A DNA stretch of 64,000 nt from Diphasiastrum complanatum (GCA_029204225.1 CM055102.1:62843272-62907271), one strand, 5' to 3'. Positions 44,132 through 57,175 are shown, numbered from the stretch's first letter. Made by a program: numbers and translations. The notes: generated from the letters alone by a model not told the origin.

Positions 44132-45865
44132 ACACTTGTCTACACTCTAATTGGCACAAGTTTGGCCTCCTACTCTATTTTGGCTCAATAGTGGCATTAC
44201 AAGTGGAAATGGATAATTTGCCATCTATGCCAAATTTGACCCTATCAACATCCTACACCTAAATGCTTGACTATGAGATTCTATGAGACCCCTATATCAA
44301 ACATTTTTATTTACTTTACGATTCTCCACACGTGGGAACATCCTCCACACGTGAGATTCACTTACAAACTTCTATCATAAAAAATACCAAGCTAGATTTT
44401 TGCCAATTTCTCACACTCCTCCTCAAAAAATAGCTTGGAAAGGTACTAGATCACTTGAGAAGTTTGTAAATTTTTTTGAGTGGATCCTTTGGTATGCATA
44501 AGAAGTGAAGATCATCCAAGGGATCCATCATAGCAGCACCCTCACCATATCCATGATAAGATCTCTTTGGTAGAGATCTCTTACCAATGCCTTTGAAGAG
44601 TGCTCCACCAATATGCCACTATTATCATGGGCTTCCTCTATGCTTGATGATGATCTTTGCTTTGAAAGTTCCACTTGCATGATGGATGCACCATAAAAAG
44701 AGAAATCTGAGGCTTCCAAGACTCATAAGGATCATGGAGATCAAGATCATAAGATGAGAAACAATGATGATTATCAAGATTATGCTTTCTAGCTTGACTA
44801 GTCCACATACAATGAACTATATCCATCATGGATCTAATCTTGATATCAAAGACTATCTTGATCTTTTTTAGGCTAGTTACTCTCTCAAGGATGTAAGTGT
44901 CCACTTTGGATGCTTCACTTAATCTCAAGAGGAGTTTACAATTTGCCTCAAAACATGTGAAAACATGATTTTCAAAAATGTGAGTACCAAGCTCAATCTT
45001 GTTCTTATTAGAACCAAGAGCATACTTTTGACAATACAATATCTTGCTTTCAGAAAGTATTGGAAACACATCTAAGTCAATAATGACAAGAAATATGTCC
45101 ATACCATAAACATCATACAAAACTAGTATAGCTTTTCTTGAACTTTGAGATCCAAAAAATTCAATGAAGCAAGATAGCATTTCAAGCAAAGGAAGAGAAA
45201 CATATATGAATGTCTTGTAGTAGATACAACATGAAAGATGTCCCTCTTTGCCATGTAAGGTGAGCCATAAAGACTCTGCCATGCATCTTGAATATTTTCT
45301 TGAAATCATATGAAGAAGAAACTCCTCCTCACACATTGGCCCCATCATAACTTGAATACCTTCAAAAAAGATAACTTGTGATGCTTTTTGAGAAGCCTTG
45401 ATCTCGGCCACTTCCAAGATTGAACCTTCATGCAATGTGACATCTCTATTCACAATCACTTTTGAAATAGAGAGTGTAAAGACACTAAAGGCCTCCTTGA
45501 TGGATGAGTATCCAATCATGATCCATGAGGTTGGATCATCCTTCCTTCTTGATATTAAGGGAATATGTGCAAAGCAAAGTTGGATTGATTGAGCTTCTTG
45601 AAGCAATTGGTGGCATAATGGCCTTTCTTGCCAGAATAAAAGCACTTGATCTTCTTCTTCTTGAGATTTGAATTAGAAGCGTGAGAGGCATCCTCCTCCT
45701 CTCCATCTTGGCCTTTAGCTTATTAGAGAAGTGATGATGTTGCTTTTTACTCCTCTCTTTGTGCTTGGCAAATAGAACTTTGCCATCATCATGATTGAGT
45801 GATAGCTTGTCCATCCTCAAGAGTTTGTACTCTTGTCTTGATTCTTCTTAAATAAGCACACTCAT
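44132..45865 (-). mobile_element. Element E2: truncated second copy of element E
   Basis: 3' LTR part 44132-44413 (ending 'tttctcaca'), then the interior in the same order as E: unknown tail, integrase C-terminus, zinc knuckle, gag end, cut off at about 45865. The minus frame 45645-44638 (335 aa) is open. An internal deletion joins the zinc-knuckle region (about 45600) directly to CFAHIPL (about 45575), removing protease. The codon matching E's TAA is TCA here. Adjacent sequences on both sides belong to different elements. Confidence 0.82.
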
Positions 45866-45909
45866 TAGGACCAAAAACTAAAGAACTAAGGAAACAAACA
45901 TCCATCTCA

Positions 45910-46554
45910 TTACTTCGAGATATTTAGCTTTATCATTGCCACCATGATGGTTTTTAAAGTTTTCTTGGATTTCTTAGGATTGTTGAAATTGGGATGTGTT
46001 TCATTAACAAGTTCCCTATCCTTCCTCTTAAATTGAAAAACTTTTTTCTGCTCATTAGGCTGTTGACCCCTAGGTGGCTTAGGTGTGTCATCAAAGTATT
46101 TTGCAGCCCTAATGGCATCTTCTAGGGTTTTTGGATGGTTCCTACGAACATCCACTTGATAATCTTTTGGTAACCCATCAATAAACATTAACATTTGTAA
46201 CTTAGGCGGAATATCACTATAAAGTGGATTTGGGTACTCATGAAAATCTTGAATAAACTGTTCCAAACCTTTATTCATGGTTAGATGACTCAATTTTTGG
46301 AAGTGCTCATAGTCATCTAAAAGTGGTAGCAAATAATCCCTAAGAATCTTGCAAAAATCATCCCATGTACAAGGTTGACTGCCCTTTGCAACTAAGTCAT
46401 CCCACCAAACTAAGGCTCTTCCTTCAAGAAACATAGTGACAATGGATAACTTCTCAGATTCAGGGAATTGGTTCATGGCAAAGTATTTGCTCCAAACATT
46501 CAACCAAGAACTTACCACTTGTAAGTTCCAATCCGTCTTCTCCCTCTTAAACAC
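45910..46554 (-). CDS. Ty3/gypsy gag (about 214 aa), element F
   Basis: Retrotransposon_gag domain: WLNVWSKYFAMNQFPESEKL, then MFLEGRALVWWDDLVAKG, TWDDFCKILRDYLLP, LEQFIQDFHEYPNPL, LMFIDGLPKDYQVDVRRNHP and TLEDAIRAAKYFDD. Gag builds the particle. Upstream 46555-46690 reads in frame as a coiled-coil-like N-terminus (LYQQIQDTNKQLLETDQRNQ), so the protein starts further right. A zinc knuckle, protease and all of pol are missing to the left, where E2 begins. Confidence 0.85.
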   Translation of the reverse strand: MFKREKTDWNLQVVSSWLNVWSKYFAMNQFPESEKLSIVTMFLEGRALVWWDDLVAKGSQPCTWDDFCKILRDYLLPLLDDYEHFQKLSHLTMNKGLEQFIQDFHEYPNPLYSDIPPKLQMLMFIDGLPKDYQVDVRRNHPKTLEDAIRAAKYFDDTPKPPRGQQPNEQKKVFQFKRKDRELVNETHPNFNNPKKSKKTLKTIMVAMIKLNISK

Positions 46555-46690
46555 TTTTACAGGAGGTGGAGCTACATGCTTCTTCTGATTGGCTAACCTA
46601 GACTCTAAGTCTTGGTTTCTTTGATCAGTTTCAAGAAGCTGCTTATTAGTATCTTGAATTTGTTGGTATAATAGTTCAAGGGCTTGTGAA

Positions 46691-47315
46691 GCTTTATGAA
46701 AATTTCAATTTTTAGATCTGATTTTCAGATTTACAGGTCTGAAAATCAGAACTTCAAAATGACAAAAAACAGAATTTCAAAACTTGTTTTATGCACAAAG
46801 TTACACTACCATTCTCTTCCTACATTGCCATCTTCATGAAACTAGGAGATAAAAAGGTGTAACTAATGAAGTTTGAATGAAAACTTCACTTTTCAGATCT
46901 GATTTTCAAATTTACAGGTCTGAAAAACAAAACTTCAAAATGAAAATCAAAACTTCAAACACTTCATTTATTAAAAAAAAACACTAGTTTTGATCAAAAC
47001 ACATAGCTAGAATCAATCTTTTTGCCAAACAAAGTTTGTGTATGTAGAGGAAGACTTCCTCTACCTATCCCACAAATCTTTTTTCAAAACTTTTTAAAAC
47101 CCAAAGCCCACTTTAAAACTTCTCTAACATGATAAAAAATCAGCCCCTAAACAATAAGCATCACTGCTCTCTTCCAAAAAGAACTAGATTCATTGGGTAC
47201 TTCAACTACAAGCTTCCTACAACTAGAAAAGCCTATAATATTCCCCAAAAAAAAGTTTAGTTGGTGATCTTAATAGAACTTGAAGAAGGTTAGAAAGGTT
47301 ACCATCCTTTGTCTA
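46691..47315 (-). other. Element F leader
   Basis: A-rich region between primer site and gag with two diverged repeats of 'cagatctgattttcaaattt'-like sequence (around 46712 and 46893). Nothing coding seen. Confidence 0.5.
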
Positions 47316-47327
47316 GCTCTGATACCA
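47316..47327 (-). other. Element F primer-binding site
   Basis: GCTCTGATACCA on the plus strand, i.e. TGGTATCAGAGC on the minus strand. Confidence 0.88.
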
Positions 47328-48114
47328 CTTTTACAAGTAGAGGTGAGGAAGTCCTCCAAATCCAAGGTAGAGCCTCCAAATGTCCTCCAAGCAACCTACA
47401 GGGTTCAAGATGCTCCCCAACTCCAAGCTAGGATGCCTCCACCTGCAAGTAAGGATCTGCAAGCCTCCAAGAATCTCTCCTCCACTTGTGTCCCTACTCT
47501 TTAAACACAAAGATAGATAACAAGCTGGCCTCAAGTATTCACCACCCAACCATAGCTAGATCCAAGCTCCAAGCAAGACCTATCTAGCAACCCTTGCTAA
47601 CCATAAACGAATCACAAGCATACCACAACACTCCATAGCATACTCAAGATCCAAACTCTACTTATGTCCCATACCATAAGCAAGATCCACACCTCAAGCA
47701 TACTACCACGAGAAAGCACTCTACACACTAGTAGCAACACTATAGCATAAGCCAAGCAAACAAGAGAGATCTTCCCCTCCCAATGAGCGCCCTACTACCC
47801 TCATATAGATGGCCCATGGACCCCTCCAATGCACTACGGAGTTCCATGCTCATCCAATGAAAGAGAGAGAAGCCTAGGGGAGTTAAAGAATCTCCAAGAG
47901 CCTCCATAGGCTTATGGAATGTCAAGAGACTCCTTCCATAACCTATGACTCTTTGATTGCCTTTCTTGTGGGAGTTGAAAACTCAATGGACACTTTAGAA
48001 GGGCACCCTCCTACTAGGTCCCATTGCCCAAGTTGGTCCTAGAGCAATACAGTGATATGGTTCAAGGTTGAGGCCCAAGGTTTAGAAAAATAGTCATCCA
48101 ATGACTTTCTAACA
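47328..48114 (-). repeat. Element F 5' LTR
   Basis: On the minus strand from TGTTAGAAAGTCATTGG (48114) to the primer site. About 787 bp, with no coding. No 3' LTR partner in the window, consistent with loss of the left half of the element. Confidence 0.65.
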
Positions 48115-48177
48115 CCTCTCTAGGTTCCATACCTCCATCCAAGGCGTAGACACCTACCTGCCCTTAACCAAGGACAC

Positions 48178-48760
48178 TGGCTACCCATCCAGCTGCGATC
48201 CCAACAATCCCTTTGACGTCAGCCAGGTTCTCTCGCTTCCCTCTCTCTCTCTCACATCTTGTCAATTTTACCATATCAAAGATTTCATTCGTCATGGCAA
48301 AGACTCTTCTTATGTACTTGGGGCTAATGAAGTGGACTCATGCATGCACTGTTTATATCTCAAAGGCATAATATAATATGTTATTGCAAGGATGTGAAGC
48401 TATTCAATAATAAATTAGCCATTTTCACTAATTATAATATTGTCTTTCCATGGCCAAAATTAAAACATTCCACTAATCAATCATCCTCCCTGTTCAAGTT
48501 TTTTCATGGGGGAGGTTCTTGATACCAACCTCCTCCATGGAATTATTTGGCCTTGTGATGGCCCCACCTAGGAGGCGGCCGTACTGCCCCGTTGTAAAAA
48601 CCTTTTTAAACTTCTTTTTGCCGTAACTTTTTTTAACACTCACGTTGCTTTCCACTGACTCTACTCTATAGCATGCTTCAGTTTGCTTCATAAAACAAGA
48701 AAAACTGACTTTCACATTGAGATGAAACTATTGGAACAAGTCATGAAAAACAAGAACTTA
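48178..48760 (+). pseudogene. Second RNase T2 locus remnant, exon 3 deleted
   Basis: 48178-48225 is the end of exon 2 (GYPSSCDPNNPFDVSQ) with the same GT donor. The intron follows with the sequence found inverted at 33250-33440, then at about 48370 the sequence jumps to the 3' flank found at 32285-32600. Exon 3 with the second catalytic box is gone. This copy is on the plus strand, the other on the minus strand. It retains PFD where copy 1 has PCD. An independent ~115-bp insertion near 48600-48690 separates the 3' flank blocks. Confidence 0.8.
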
Positions 48761-49140
48761 TATGTTTCAAAAGGCATAATGTCAAAGAATTCAAAATTTT
48801 ATGTATTAACCGGGCAGAATGGCCTGTGCCCGGCCTCTTTCCATTGTGTAATGGATACTTTGAAAATTTTTACATCCTCATTATGAAACATAATGAGCAG
48901 GCTAGAATAGGCCACAAATTTTTTTTGAAAAAAACAGTGACATATTCTACTTTTTAAGGAGCCCAAAAAAGGGGCAAAATATGAAGGAAGTATCCTTTAT
49001 GTATGGGGAAGCAATTTTTTGTGACATTTCCGTTGGGGAATATCGCAATAAAAGACGAGAGGCAGTTACTAAAAGCCATTATTATGGAAAAAGATATGAC
49101 CCAATGAGGAAGTCACTAAGAAATTCATTCACTTCCTTAA
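48761..49140. other. No feature recognised
   Basis: A/T-rich sequence with a short 'gggcagaatggcctgtgcccgg' inverted pair at ~48812-48833. No coding or repeat partner seen. Confidence 0.4.
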
Positions 49141-49900
49141 AGGGTAAGTGATTGAGGGACACTAACCCAGGAGGCAATGCGTACGACACATGATACTGCG
49201 ACTCCTGCATCTCTCATACCTGAGATTCCCGGCACGCCCACATTTACCCCTCACATTCTCCCTACCTATGGACACACTGCCACTGAGTTTGACTATCCTC
49301 CTGGCTTTAATCCGTGGGGTCACGTTTCACCATGGGATTTTCATCTCACTACCCTCCAGCCCCCGCTGGCTATTCTCCCATCTCAATCCCCTCCACCCTC
49401 TCGCCATTGGCTATTCTCCCCTCGATACCCCCCCCCCCCCCCCGCTAACCCCCTGGCTATTCTCCCCCCCCCCAATACATTACGTCAAGATGTGCTATGC
49501 GGACATGCAGGACTCATGACCACATTAGGCGGATCAGGGTCATTGCCACATCCTCCACAACAGGACACACCGAGGCGGCTCCTCCTCCTCTCCCGAGAGT
49601 GTTGGGAGGAAGCACTGGCAGTAGCACCACGGGTGGGGGAGGGGCCCTCGTTGGAGTGACTCTCACGGGAAGGAAAACACGTGTCCGGTCTACACGAGGA
49701 GTCGACTAAATCTCTTCGGTCGATGATGTGTACTCAACTATTCTGCTAGAGCTATCAGCCAAGCGTCGAGCCCTCAGTCACTCTAAAACCCTATCCTGTT
49801 GCGAGGAAGACAACTGATCAAGGTAGCTAATAACTTCAGCCTCGCTCATAGAGGAAAAACGGGATGACCCACGACTATGGCTTGACCTCTAGCTAGGGCA
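49141..49900 (+). repeat. Proline-rich, C-rich repeat related to 4126-4734
   Basis: Contains poly-C runs (about 49428-49443 and 49466-49473). A 160-residue open frame (49177-49659) is Pro-rich with EFDYPPGFNPWGHVSPWDF. The proline content is largely forced by the CC runs. Shares short blocks with the inverted repeat at 4126-4734. Possibly the decayed ORF of an unknown element; not called a gene. Confidence 0.35.
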
Positions 49901-49996
49901 TCCACCCTCTAACATAATGGGTGCAACGGAAGAAGGAGCTAAAATACTACAGGCAACCGATGAGAGTCTCAAAAATAGTAAAAAGAAATCACCATG

Positions 49997-50700
<704 letters not shown>

Positions 50701-52350
50701 TAATTTTTTGTCATAGTTCTTTATTTTCATTGTGAATAACGCCAGCACCTCCAGAGACCTACCTCTGGATAGATTAGACTTGCCAACTACCTCGAGGAAA
50801 AGGAAGCAGGCTGTCCCAAAGAAAATTGGATCTCGTAGGCTAGCTGCTTCCCTTCCTCCTAAGGTAATACCTGCAAAGTGACCCCAAATCGTTCTGTCCT
50901 CTAAATCAGGCTCTTATTCAGAAACATGATCAGCCTCTCCTCCTATTACTCGTCCACCTCCTCAGAAGGTTTCTTCGCCGAAAGTGGAGATAACCCAAGA
51001 GGAGCTGGACAATATAACTAAGAAATCTATAAATATTATGTTGGCATCTAATTCAAAACCTGTACATAATCTTTTTGTTAGAATTCCATACGATGTCAAT
51101 CAAATTTTTTTTATTCGGACCATTACAATCAATACGAATCTTATTTAGGCAATAAAATTGATATGCTCAACAATTATTTTGACTTTTTTTCTTCCGGATT
51201 CAAATAAAAGCTATAAATTAGGTCCCAAATTTTGTACAGAGCTTAAAGATAAAACTTCAGAAATCAAAGGTGTGATTATTGAAGCCGGCCAGCAAATTTT
51301 GTAGCATAGTATTAGTATGGATTCGAAGGGAGTTGTTTTTGTGGTGAGTCCATTTTTTGTGGGTGCTGTGAAGGCAAAAGAGGCCGATTTTGAAAGGGCT
51401 GTATATTTCATCGAGTGTTGTCCTGTGGCCAAATTCTACTTGATTCCATATGAGAATAAGTAAGGTTTGCTATATGTTGTTGATGTCTTTTATTTTGATG
51501 ACTATACTCATGTCAAAATTGATTCTAATTTTCATTATGATTGTTGTAGTCGACATTGTAGCCTGAATATTCTTTCTGTAAAAATAAATGAGGGAGCATC
51601 AAATTTTCTATGCGTAAAAATAAACTCAGTTGAAAATACACAGAGAATTTGATTTTCTACTTCATGACGTCGTTCGTGAAATACTGACTACAGCCACTTC
51701 TATTGGAGAGATAACTATTAAATCTCTCAAGGTATATTCAATTTATCCCTAATATGCATCTCTTTTTTTATTATTTTAAATCTATCGTCATAGTATGAAT
51801 AAATTGTAAGTCATAATATCAATAATTTTTGTTCAATATCTACAGTGTGTACAACAAAGGGATGCTTTTATTTGTGCTTGAAAGTAAAATCTTGTTCATT
51901 GTCCTTTCATTCTAATTCTTATTTCGTTATTGTGATTGTTAGTTATTACTCGTTCACCTGGTTTGTGATGACAGTTCGTTCTTGAGTCATACAATTCCAA
52001 CGATGTATATAGATTGCGACAAGAGTTGATCAAAACGTTTGTACATATTGGCGTAGCTTTTGTGCCTGAGCTTGAGGGGGTTGTAAACAATGCTGCTCAT
52101 GCCCTAACAGCCTTTCAGGTTGCACAGGATGCAGATCTTCTCATATACGATCAAAGAGAAATATAAGTTCTTCCTAATACAGAGGAAGGCAAAATTTCAA
52201 GACAATAGATTGTTGTCTTGATAGCTCCTGATAGTAATATAGAAAAACACAATCTTACATGTAAACAACCCATTTATGGGATTTTTATTGATATCAATAT
52301 AGATTCTTACAATCGAGTTGTGTCCATAGTACAATACTGGATTGCAATTT
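50701..52350 (+). pseudogene. Unidentified multi-exon gene remnant
   Basis: Several coding-like segments on the plus strand. 50985-51170 has EITQEELDNITKKSINIM and NLFVRIPYDVN. 51190-51460 has KSYKLGPKFCTELKDK and FVVSPFFVGAVKAKEADF. 51540-51735 has SLNILSVKINEGASNF and LLHDVVREILTTATSI. A probable intron (51733-51845, gtatat...ctacag) joins CVQQRDAFICA. 51975-52360 has DVYRLRQELIKTFVHIGVAF, AFQVAQDADLLIYDQ and IYGIFIDINIDSYNRV. Stops and frameshifts show it is dead. The composition is that of a real protein. The intron and following exon recur at 57181-57305. I do not recognise the family. Confidence 0.45.
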
Positions 52351-52439
52351 TTCTAGATTGATAAAAAAATAAGATTCATGCTTTCAGCTTGAGTAACGAT
52401 GATGGACATGTATTTTCTAATAGTGAATCTTAGTGTTCT

Positions 52440-52707
52440 TCCATCACTTAGATAGTTTTACCAATATCTTTGCATTTGATCTCGAGCTCATGCCTTTTAT
52501 GTACCTGCATAAATTTAATACAAAGTATGTTACATTTAGTATAAAGATTATACGAGCAATGTTTGAAAGAAAATGTACATAAAGAATAGAATTTTTACAG
52601 CTACTTACGAGTTTACCATTTGAAATGAATCTAAAGTTTGAAAGTATATCATCTTGTAGGATCAACAATTCCTGCCTGATGTAATTTAGGCTCCAGTCTT
52701 CTTCCAC
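52440..52707 (-). pseudogene. Unit C gene remnant, terminal exon
   Basis: On the minus strand, after an acceptor-like 'tatag', reads EEDWSLNYIRQELLILQDDI and NFRFISNGKLVS, then a donor-like gta. Homologous to EKDWTLNHI at 4990-5050. It lies beyond the family-B element c, so together with 54479 onward it restores the order of the unit C gene across the insertion. Confidence 0.45.
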
Positions 52708-52785
52708 CTATACACATGTCAAAAGTGCATCATTGTATATTATTTCAATATTTTTTCACATTGAATGTCCATATAGTGCATTTAT

Positions 52786-54478
52786 TTCCTATCCTATCCT
52801 CAATCCAAGATCCAAGCATCAAGGAGATGAAGGTAGTCATCACACAGGTTCGATCCCATGAGAGCGATAGCATATCTCAGATTTCAGCATGTATACACTA
52901 AGATTAACACTACGTCCATTAACCCTAAGATCCATAATGATAATAGCTTACTCTTTCTCTCTCTCTCTCTCTCTCACCAAAAGCATAAGAAATAGTAATT
53001 CCAATAACATTCTGATCCAACAGTTAGCAAATAAAACAAAGCATGAGAGATGGAGGAATAGAGTTAGAGAGCAAGGACATTCACAAGTCCGTTCCATAAG
53101 AGAACCAATCTACTTGTATTGAAATGAAGATGAAAACATGAGGAGCAACTCGAGTTTGCTCCTATTAATGGAGAGGAGGACCTTAGCCTCAAAATACTAT
53201 TGGACCATTTCTACCTCTCTAACTAGTCATATTTAAAAAAGAGTGGGAATCCATTCAATAATTGGTGGGAACCAATTTGAAATTGAAATTTTGTGGAAAA
53301 CCCAACTTTATTCACTAACTTGACATTTAGGCATGTGACATTAAAAGTTTCGCAAAAAGGCCTAAATTCCTTTTATTGACTTTCTAATTATCAAATCTCT
53401 ATGTGACCATCGGATTGGACTTATACACGCAGGATGCCAAATCCCTCTCACTTATTAACTAGGGTTAGGGTTGCCTCAATATCCGCAAATCCTCCAACGG
53501 TATTCCACACCAAAACTGGTGGCAGTCCCACGACACCAACCTCAAAGTTTTAATGCAAAGTTTCAATAATAGCCATATAGGTCTGATGGCCATTCATGAT
53601 AACCTTGTTTATTTACAAATGGGTAGTCGACACATCCAAAAAAGCATCCCAAGATAATGCTTGTTGATTTTGATCCTTGTAGATAGGTGCAACTGCTAGC
53701 AATGACATTGTTGAAGCTAATGACAAGACTACATAATTCCTTGTTTTTGACATTTTCAAAAATTTGTAAATTCCTCGACACTTAACGAAATGAGAAATTC
53801 CCGGCAATGGTGCCAAAATTGTAGTGGGATTATTTCCTATCATATCCTCAATCCAAGATCCAAGCATCAAGGAGATGAAGGTAGTCATCATGCAGAGGTT
53901 CGATCCCATGAGAACGATAACATATCTCAGATTTCAACATATATGAAATATTCACATCCAACTCTAACATCCATTAACACTAAGATTAACACTACATCCA
54001 TTAACCCTAAGATCCATAATGATAATAACTTACTATTTCTCTCTCTCCCTTTCTCTCTCACCAAAATCATAAGAAATAGTAATTCCAATAACATTCAGAT
54101 CCAACAATTAGCAAAATTTGCTTGTATTGAAATGAAGATGAAAACATGAGGAGCAAGTCTAGTTTACCCCTATTTATAGTGGAGAGGAGGACCTTGGTCT
54201 CAAAATCCTATTGGCCCATTTCTACCTCCCTAACTATTCATATATTTTAAAAAGAGTGAGAACCCATTCAATCATTGGAGGGAACCAATTTGAAATGAAA
54301 TTTGGTGGGAACCCCAACTTTATTCACTAGCTTGACCCACGAAAAGGCCTAAAGTCCTTCCATTGACTTTCTAATTATCAAATCTCTATGTGACCATCAG
54401 GTTGGCACACGCAGGGTGCCAAATCCCTCACTTATTGACTCGGGTTAGGGTTTTCTTGATATCCGCAAACCCTCCAAT
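52786..54478 (-). mobile_element. Family B short LTR retrotransposon, copy c
   Basis: Minus orientation. 5' LTR 54478-53820 with an internal deletion near 54115, primer site ATTTTGGCACCATTGCCGGG (53819-53800), internal ~320 bp, purine tract ACCAGTTTTGGTGTGGAATA (53500-53520), 3' LTR 53499-52786. Both LTRs are nearly full, making this the most complete copy in the window (about 1.7 kb). It is inserted after the unit C exon at the same base as copies a, b and d. Confidence 0.82.
53613..53753 (-). CDS. Short ORF of family B, copy c (46 aa)
   Basis: ATG about 45 bp after the primer site, opening MSKTRNYVVLSLASTMSL and continuing through APIYKDQNQQALSWDAF. The same start and first ~40 residues occur in copies a and b. 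Frames diverge after that through small indels. A relic of a gag start is one possibility. Confidence 0.35.
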   Translation of the reverse strand: MSKTRNYVVLSLASTMSLLAVAPIYKDQNQQALSWDAFLDVSTTHL

Positions 54479-55760
54479 AGTCCACTGGCTTCCAACTCTT
54501 GATCGAGTGGCATCCATGTACTCTTGGGTTTTTTCCATTTTTGATAATGGAAGCATAAACTCAACATATGCTTTTCTATTTGATAGCGAAAGCACATGGA
54601 AGACATTTTGATTCTGCATTCTATTTCTCCATCTGATTTTTTGTCCCACCCTTCATCCATAAGTTTAGATAATAAACTATCTGATAAATTTTTGCATAAA
54701 AACATTATTGTTTTGTGTACATTAACGATTGAAAAGAAAACCACAAAATATATCAGGAATGTACATTGAGTCATAAAAGAAGATTCCATAATCAACAAGA
54801 TCTTTTGCAGTTCTACATCTATATTGCAGATGTCCAATATCAGTGTGTATTACATCTAACACACATGCAAGAGATCCATTTGGCTCCCATTCATTTATAT
54901 TGGATGGATATAAATTTGCAAGAGAAAAATGATCAGATTGGCAAGTTTAGTAATAAATGATAAGGAATCATGAAAAATCAAAGTATTGTAAAATATCAAT
55001 ACTCCCAGTTGTTTTTTTTTTGTGATCCTAACGGTTGATGAATCCTTGCACATTTATCTCTTAATGCTCATATACATGTTGGACTAAAATTCTGAAAATA
55101 GATTTTCCTCCTAATGATGTTCTGAAGTCCAAAATTTTGCCCTTCCACTAAGACTGAAAAAATAGTTTTCTCCTTTTCCTTTTCGAAATGTTCCTTTTGA
55201 TCATATATGCATCAGAACCCAAGAATTTTTTGAATATTTTCTTGGAACCCATAATCCATTGTCATATTTCTCATTGAAGAGAAGCACAGATTTGATTGAG
55301 GAGCATGGCTTCCTTGATGGCGCCATTCGTTATGTGCAAGCCAAAATTTGAAACACTGAACCATGAATCTCATAATATGTGTAGGCAAAAAGCTATTAAT
55401 CTAAAAATATGTTTAGGCAAAAATTTGAAACACTGAACTATTTGGCGCTACGAGTTAACTCCAGTTAACCCTATAAACCATGATTTGACAATGCAATTAC
55501 ATTAATGCAACATCAATTTTCTCAATCCAACCATCTGTCATATTCATTTTCAATATTTTTGGACCTCTTCGGGCAGTGATGATCTGGAAGAGCAGGCCTC
55601 AACATCCAATAGCATTTTCACATGCTGCCTGACGAAACATTTATATATTTAAAGTTTTCATTCTATTTATATATGAAAAAAAGCTACGTTACGTAGAAGC
55701 CTGATATCAAGGTTTCTATTGGTCCACATGGCTACAAAAATGAGAAAAAAATAAAAAAAT
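54479..55760 (-). repeat. Unit C, copy c (inverted; uninterrupted by Copia-A)
   Basis: Reverse complement of 10978-12150 followed by 207-1, with no copia element at the junction (about 55545). Exon remnants are the same: RYQIEKHMLSLCFHYQKWKK near 54540 and the block near 55100-55250. 54735-54900 carries DICNIDVELQKILL-like sequence in another frame. Provides the empty site for Copia-A. Confidence 0.7.
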
Positions 55761-55774
55761 ATCTTTTTCAGAGG

Positions 55775-57175
55775 CCCTTGAAGGTGATACAGTCACTATC
55801 ACGAAATGGAGACTGAAAGATGGCAAGGCTTTTGCCACGATCGTCACTCTCAACATGAAAGACAATCAAATTAGTCACATACATGCTGCTCAAACTACTA
55901 AGGATGCATGAGACATCCTAGCAACCCTCTACGATATCAGGGACGTCTCCCCCAAACTCCATTTGAGGAAGAAATTCTTCACCTTGAGAATGTTTGAAGT
56001 AGTAAGTGTTTCGAGCCACGTTAACAATTTTCAAAATCTTATGGAACAGATGACTGCAACTAGCTCAGTCATTGAAGATATCGATGCTATTATGACTCTA
56101 TTATCAAGTCTTCCTATGAGAATTGGGTCCTAACAATTTAGATCCAAGAGAAGATCCCCCTTTCAAGAGTGATTTCATTATTCCAACAAGAGGAGGCCAA
56201 AAGAACTACAACCTCAAAGGTCGGATCCTCAAGCTCTATATTCCAAAAATCATAAGTTCAAATCCAAAAAAAAGAGCAATATGTAGTCAAGATCAAATTT
56301 TGGCTCAGACTTGAATTTTGGCTCAAGGTCGAATTTTGGCTTAGATTCGGATTCGAACTCCTCATCTTTCCAACCAAAGTAGAAACTATGCTACAAATAC
56401 TGCAAGAGAACTGGACATGAGATCAAAGACACTTTGAAATTCAACAATGAGAAGAAGATACAATTCCAACAATAAGCGAATTTTGCCTCAACCAGTTTTT
56501 TGATCCAGCAGCAAGGGGAAGATGAAACAGCCTTTGTGACCAAGGCCAGATAACAATAGGATAATGATTCCTGGTATCTCAATCTGGATCAACTCAACAC
56601 ACGACTTACCATCAAGACTGGTTCAACGATTATAAATCTTTTATCCACTCTCGAGTTGTGCAACTTGGAGACAACTGATCACATTCGATTCAAGATGAGG
56701 GGATAGTCAGAATGAAATTTTAGAAAGTAGTCAAGTTGGCCAACGTTCTCCACATTCCACATATGACCAAGAATCTGCTCTCATATTCAGGTCATAGGGT
56801 CGAATTTGAACCAACCAGCTGCACCATCCTTAGAAATCTTGAAAAGTTTTAGCTTTCAAGAGAAAAAGTGACAATATCCACAAACTTAGCCACTATTATT
56901 CTTCTAACTATAAACCTCTTCACACCTCAACTTCCAATTCATCTGATATGCTTTGGCATTTTAGATTAGGCCATTTGAACTTCAATAGTATTCGACAAAT
57001 GTCGACTCATAAACTAGTACAAGACTTGTCGTCTGTCAGCAAGCCAACTTTTCCATGTGAAAGTTGTATAATCAGCAAGCATGCTAGAAGTCCTTTCATT
57101 TATGACTCAGTTCATACTTCTAAAGGCTTGCTAGATCTTGTACATAGCAACATCTGTGGCCCGATGCAAACTGTT
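55775..57175 (+). pseudogene. Copia-2, third copy (fragment)
   Basis: Begins inside gag ('gaaggtgatacagtcactat', VTITKWRLKDG-type) and runs through the helix region (55900-56100), a CCHC-like block (56390-56420), the region after protease (56740-56780), LWHFRLGHLNFNSIRQMSTH (56951-57010), and the integrase zinc end CESCIISKHARSPF followed by LLDLVHSNICG. It stops at 57175, where sequence from the gene remnant at 51745 begins. No LTR is attached. Confidence 0.8.

Noticed and set aside
49190-49709. Proline-rich open frames of 70-160 codons
   Set aside because: Openness is driven by poly-C runs; overlapping frames are equally open and no domain is present.
52846-52857. tRNA gene suggested by a B-box match
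   Set aside because: No A box, acceptor stem or cloverleaf could be drawn around it.
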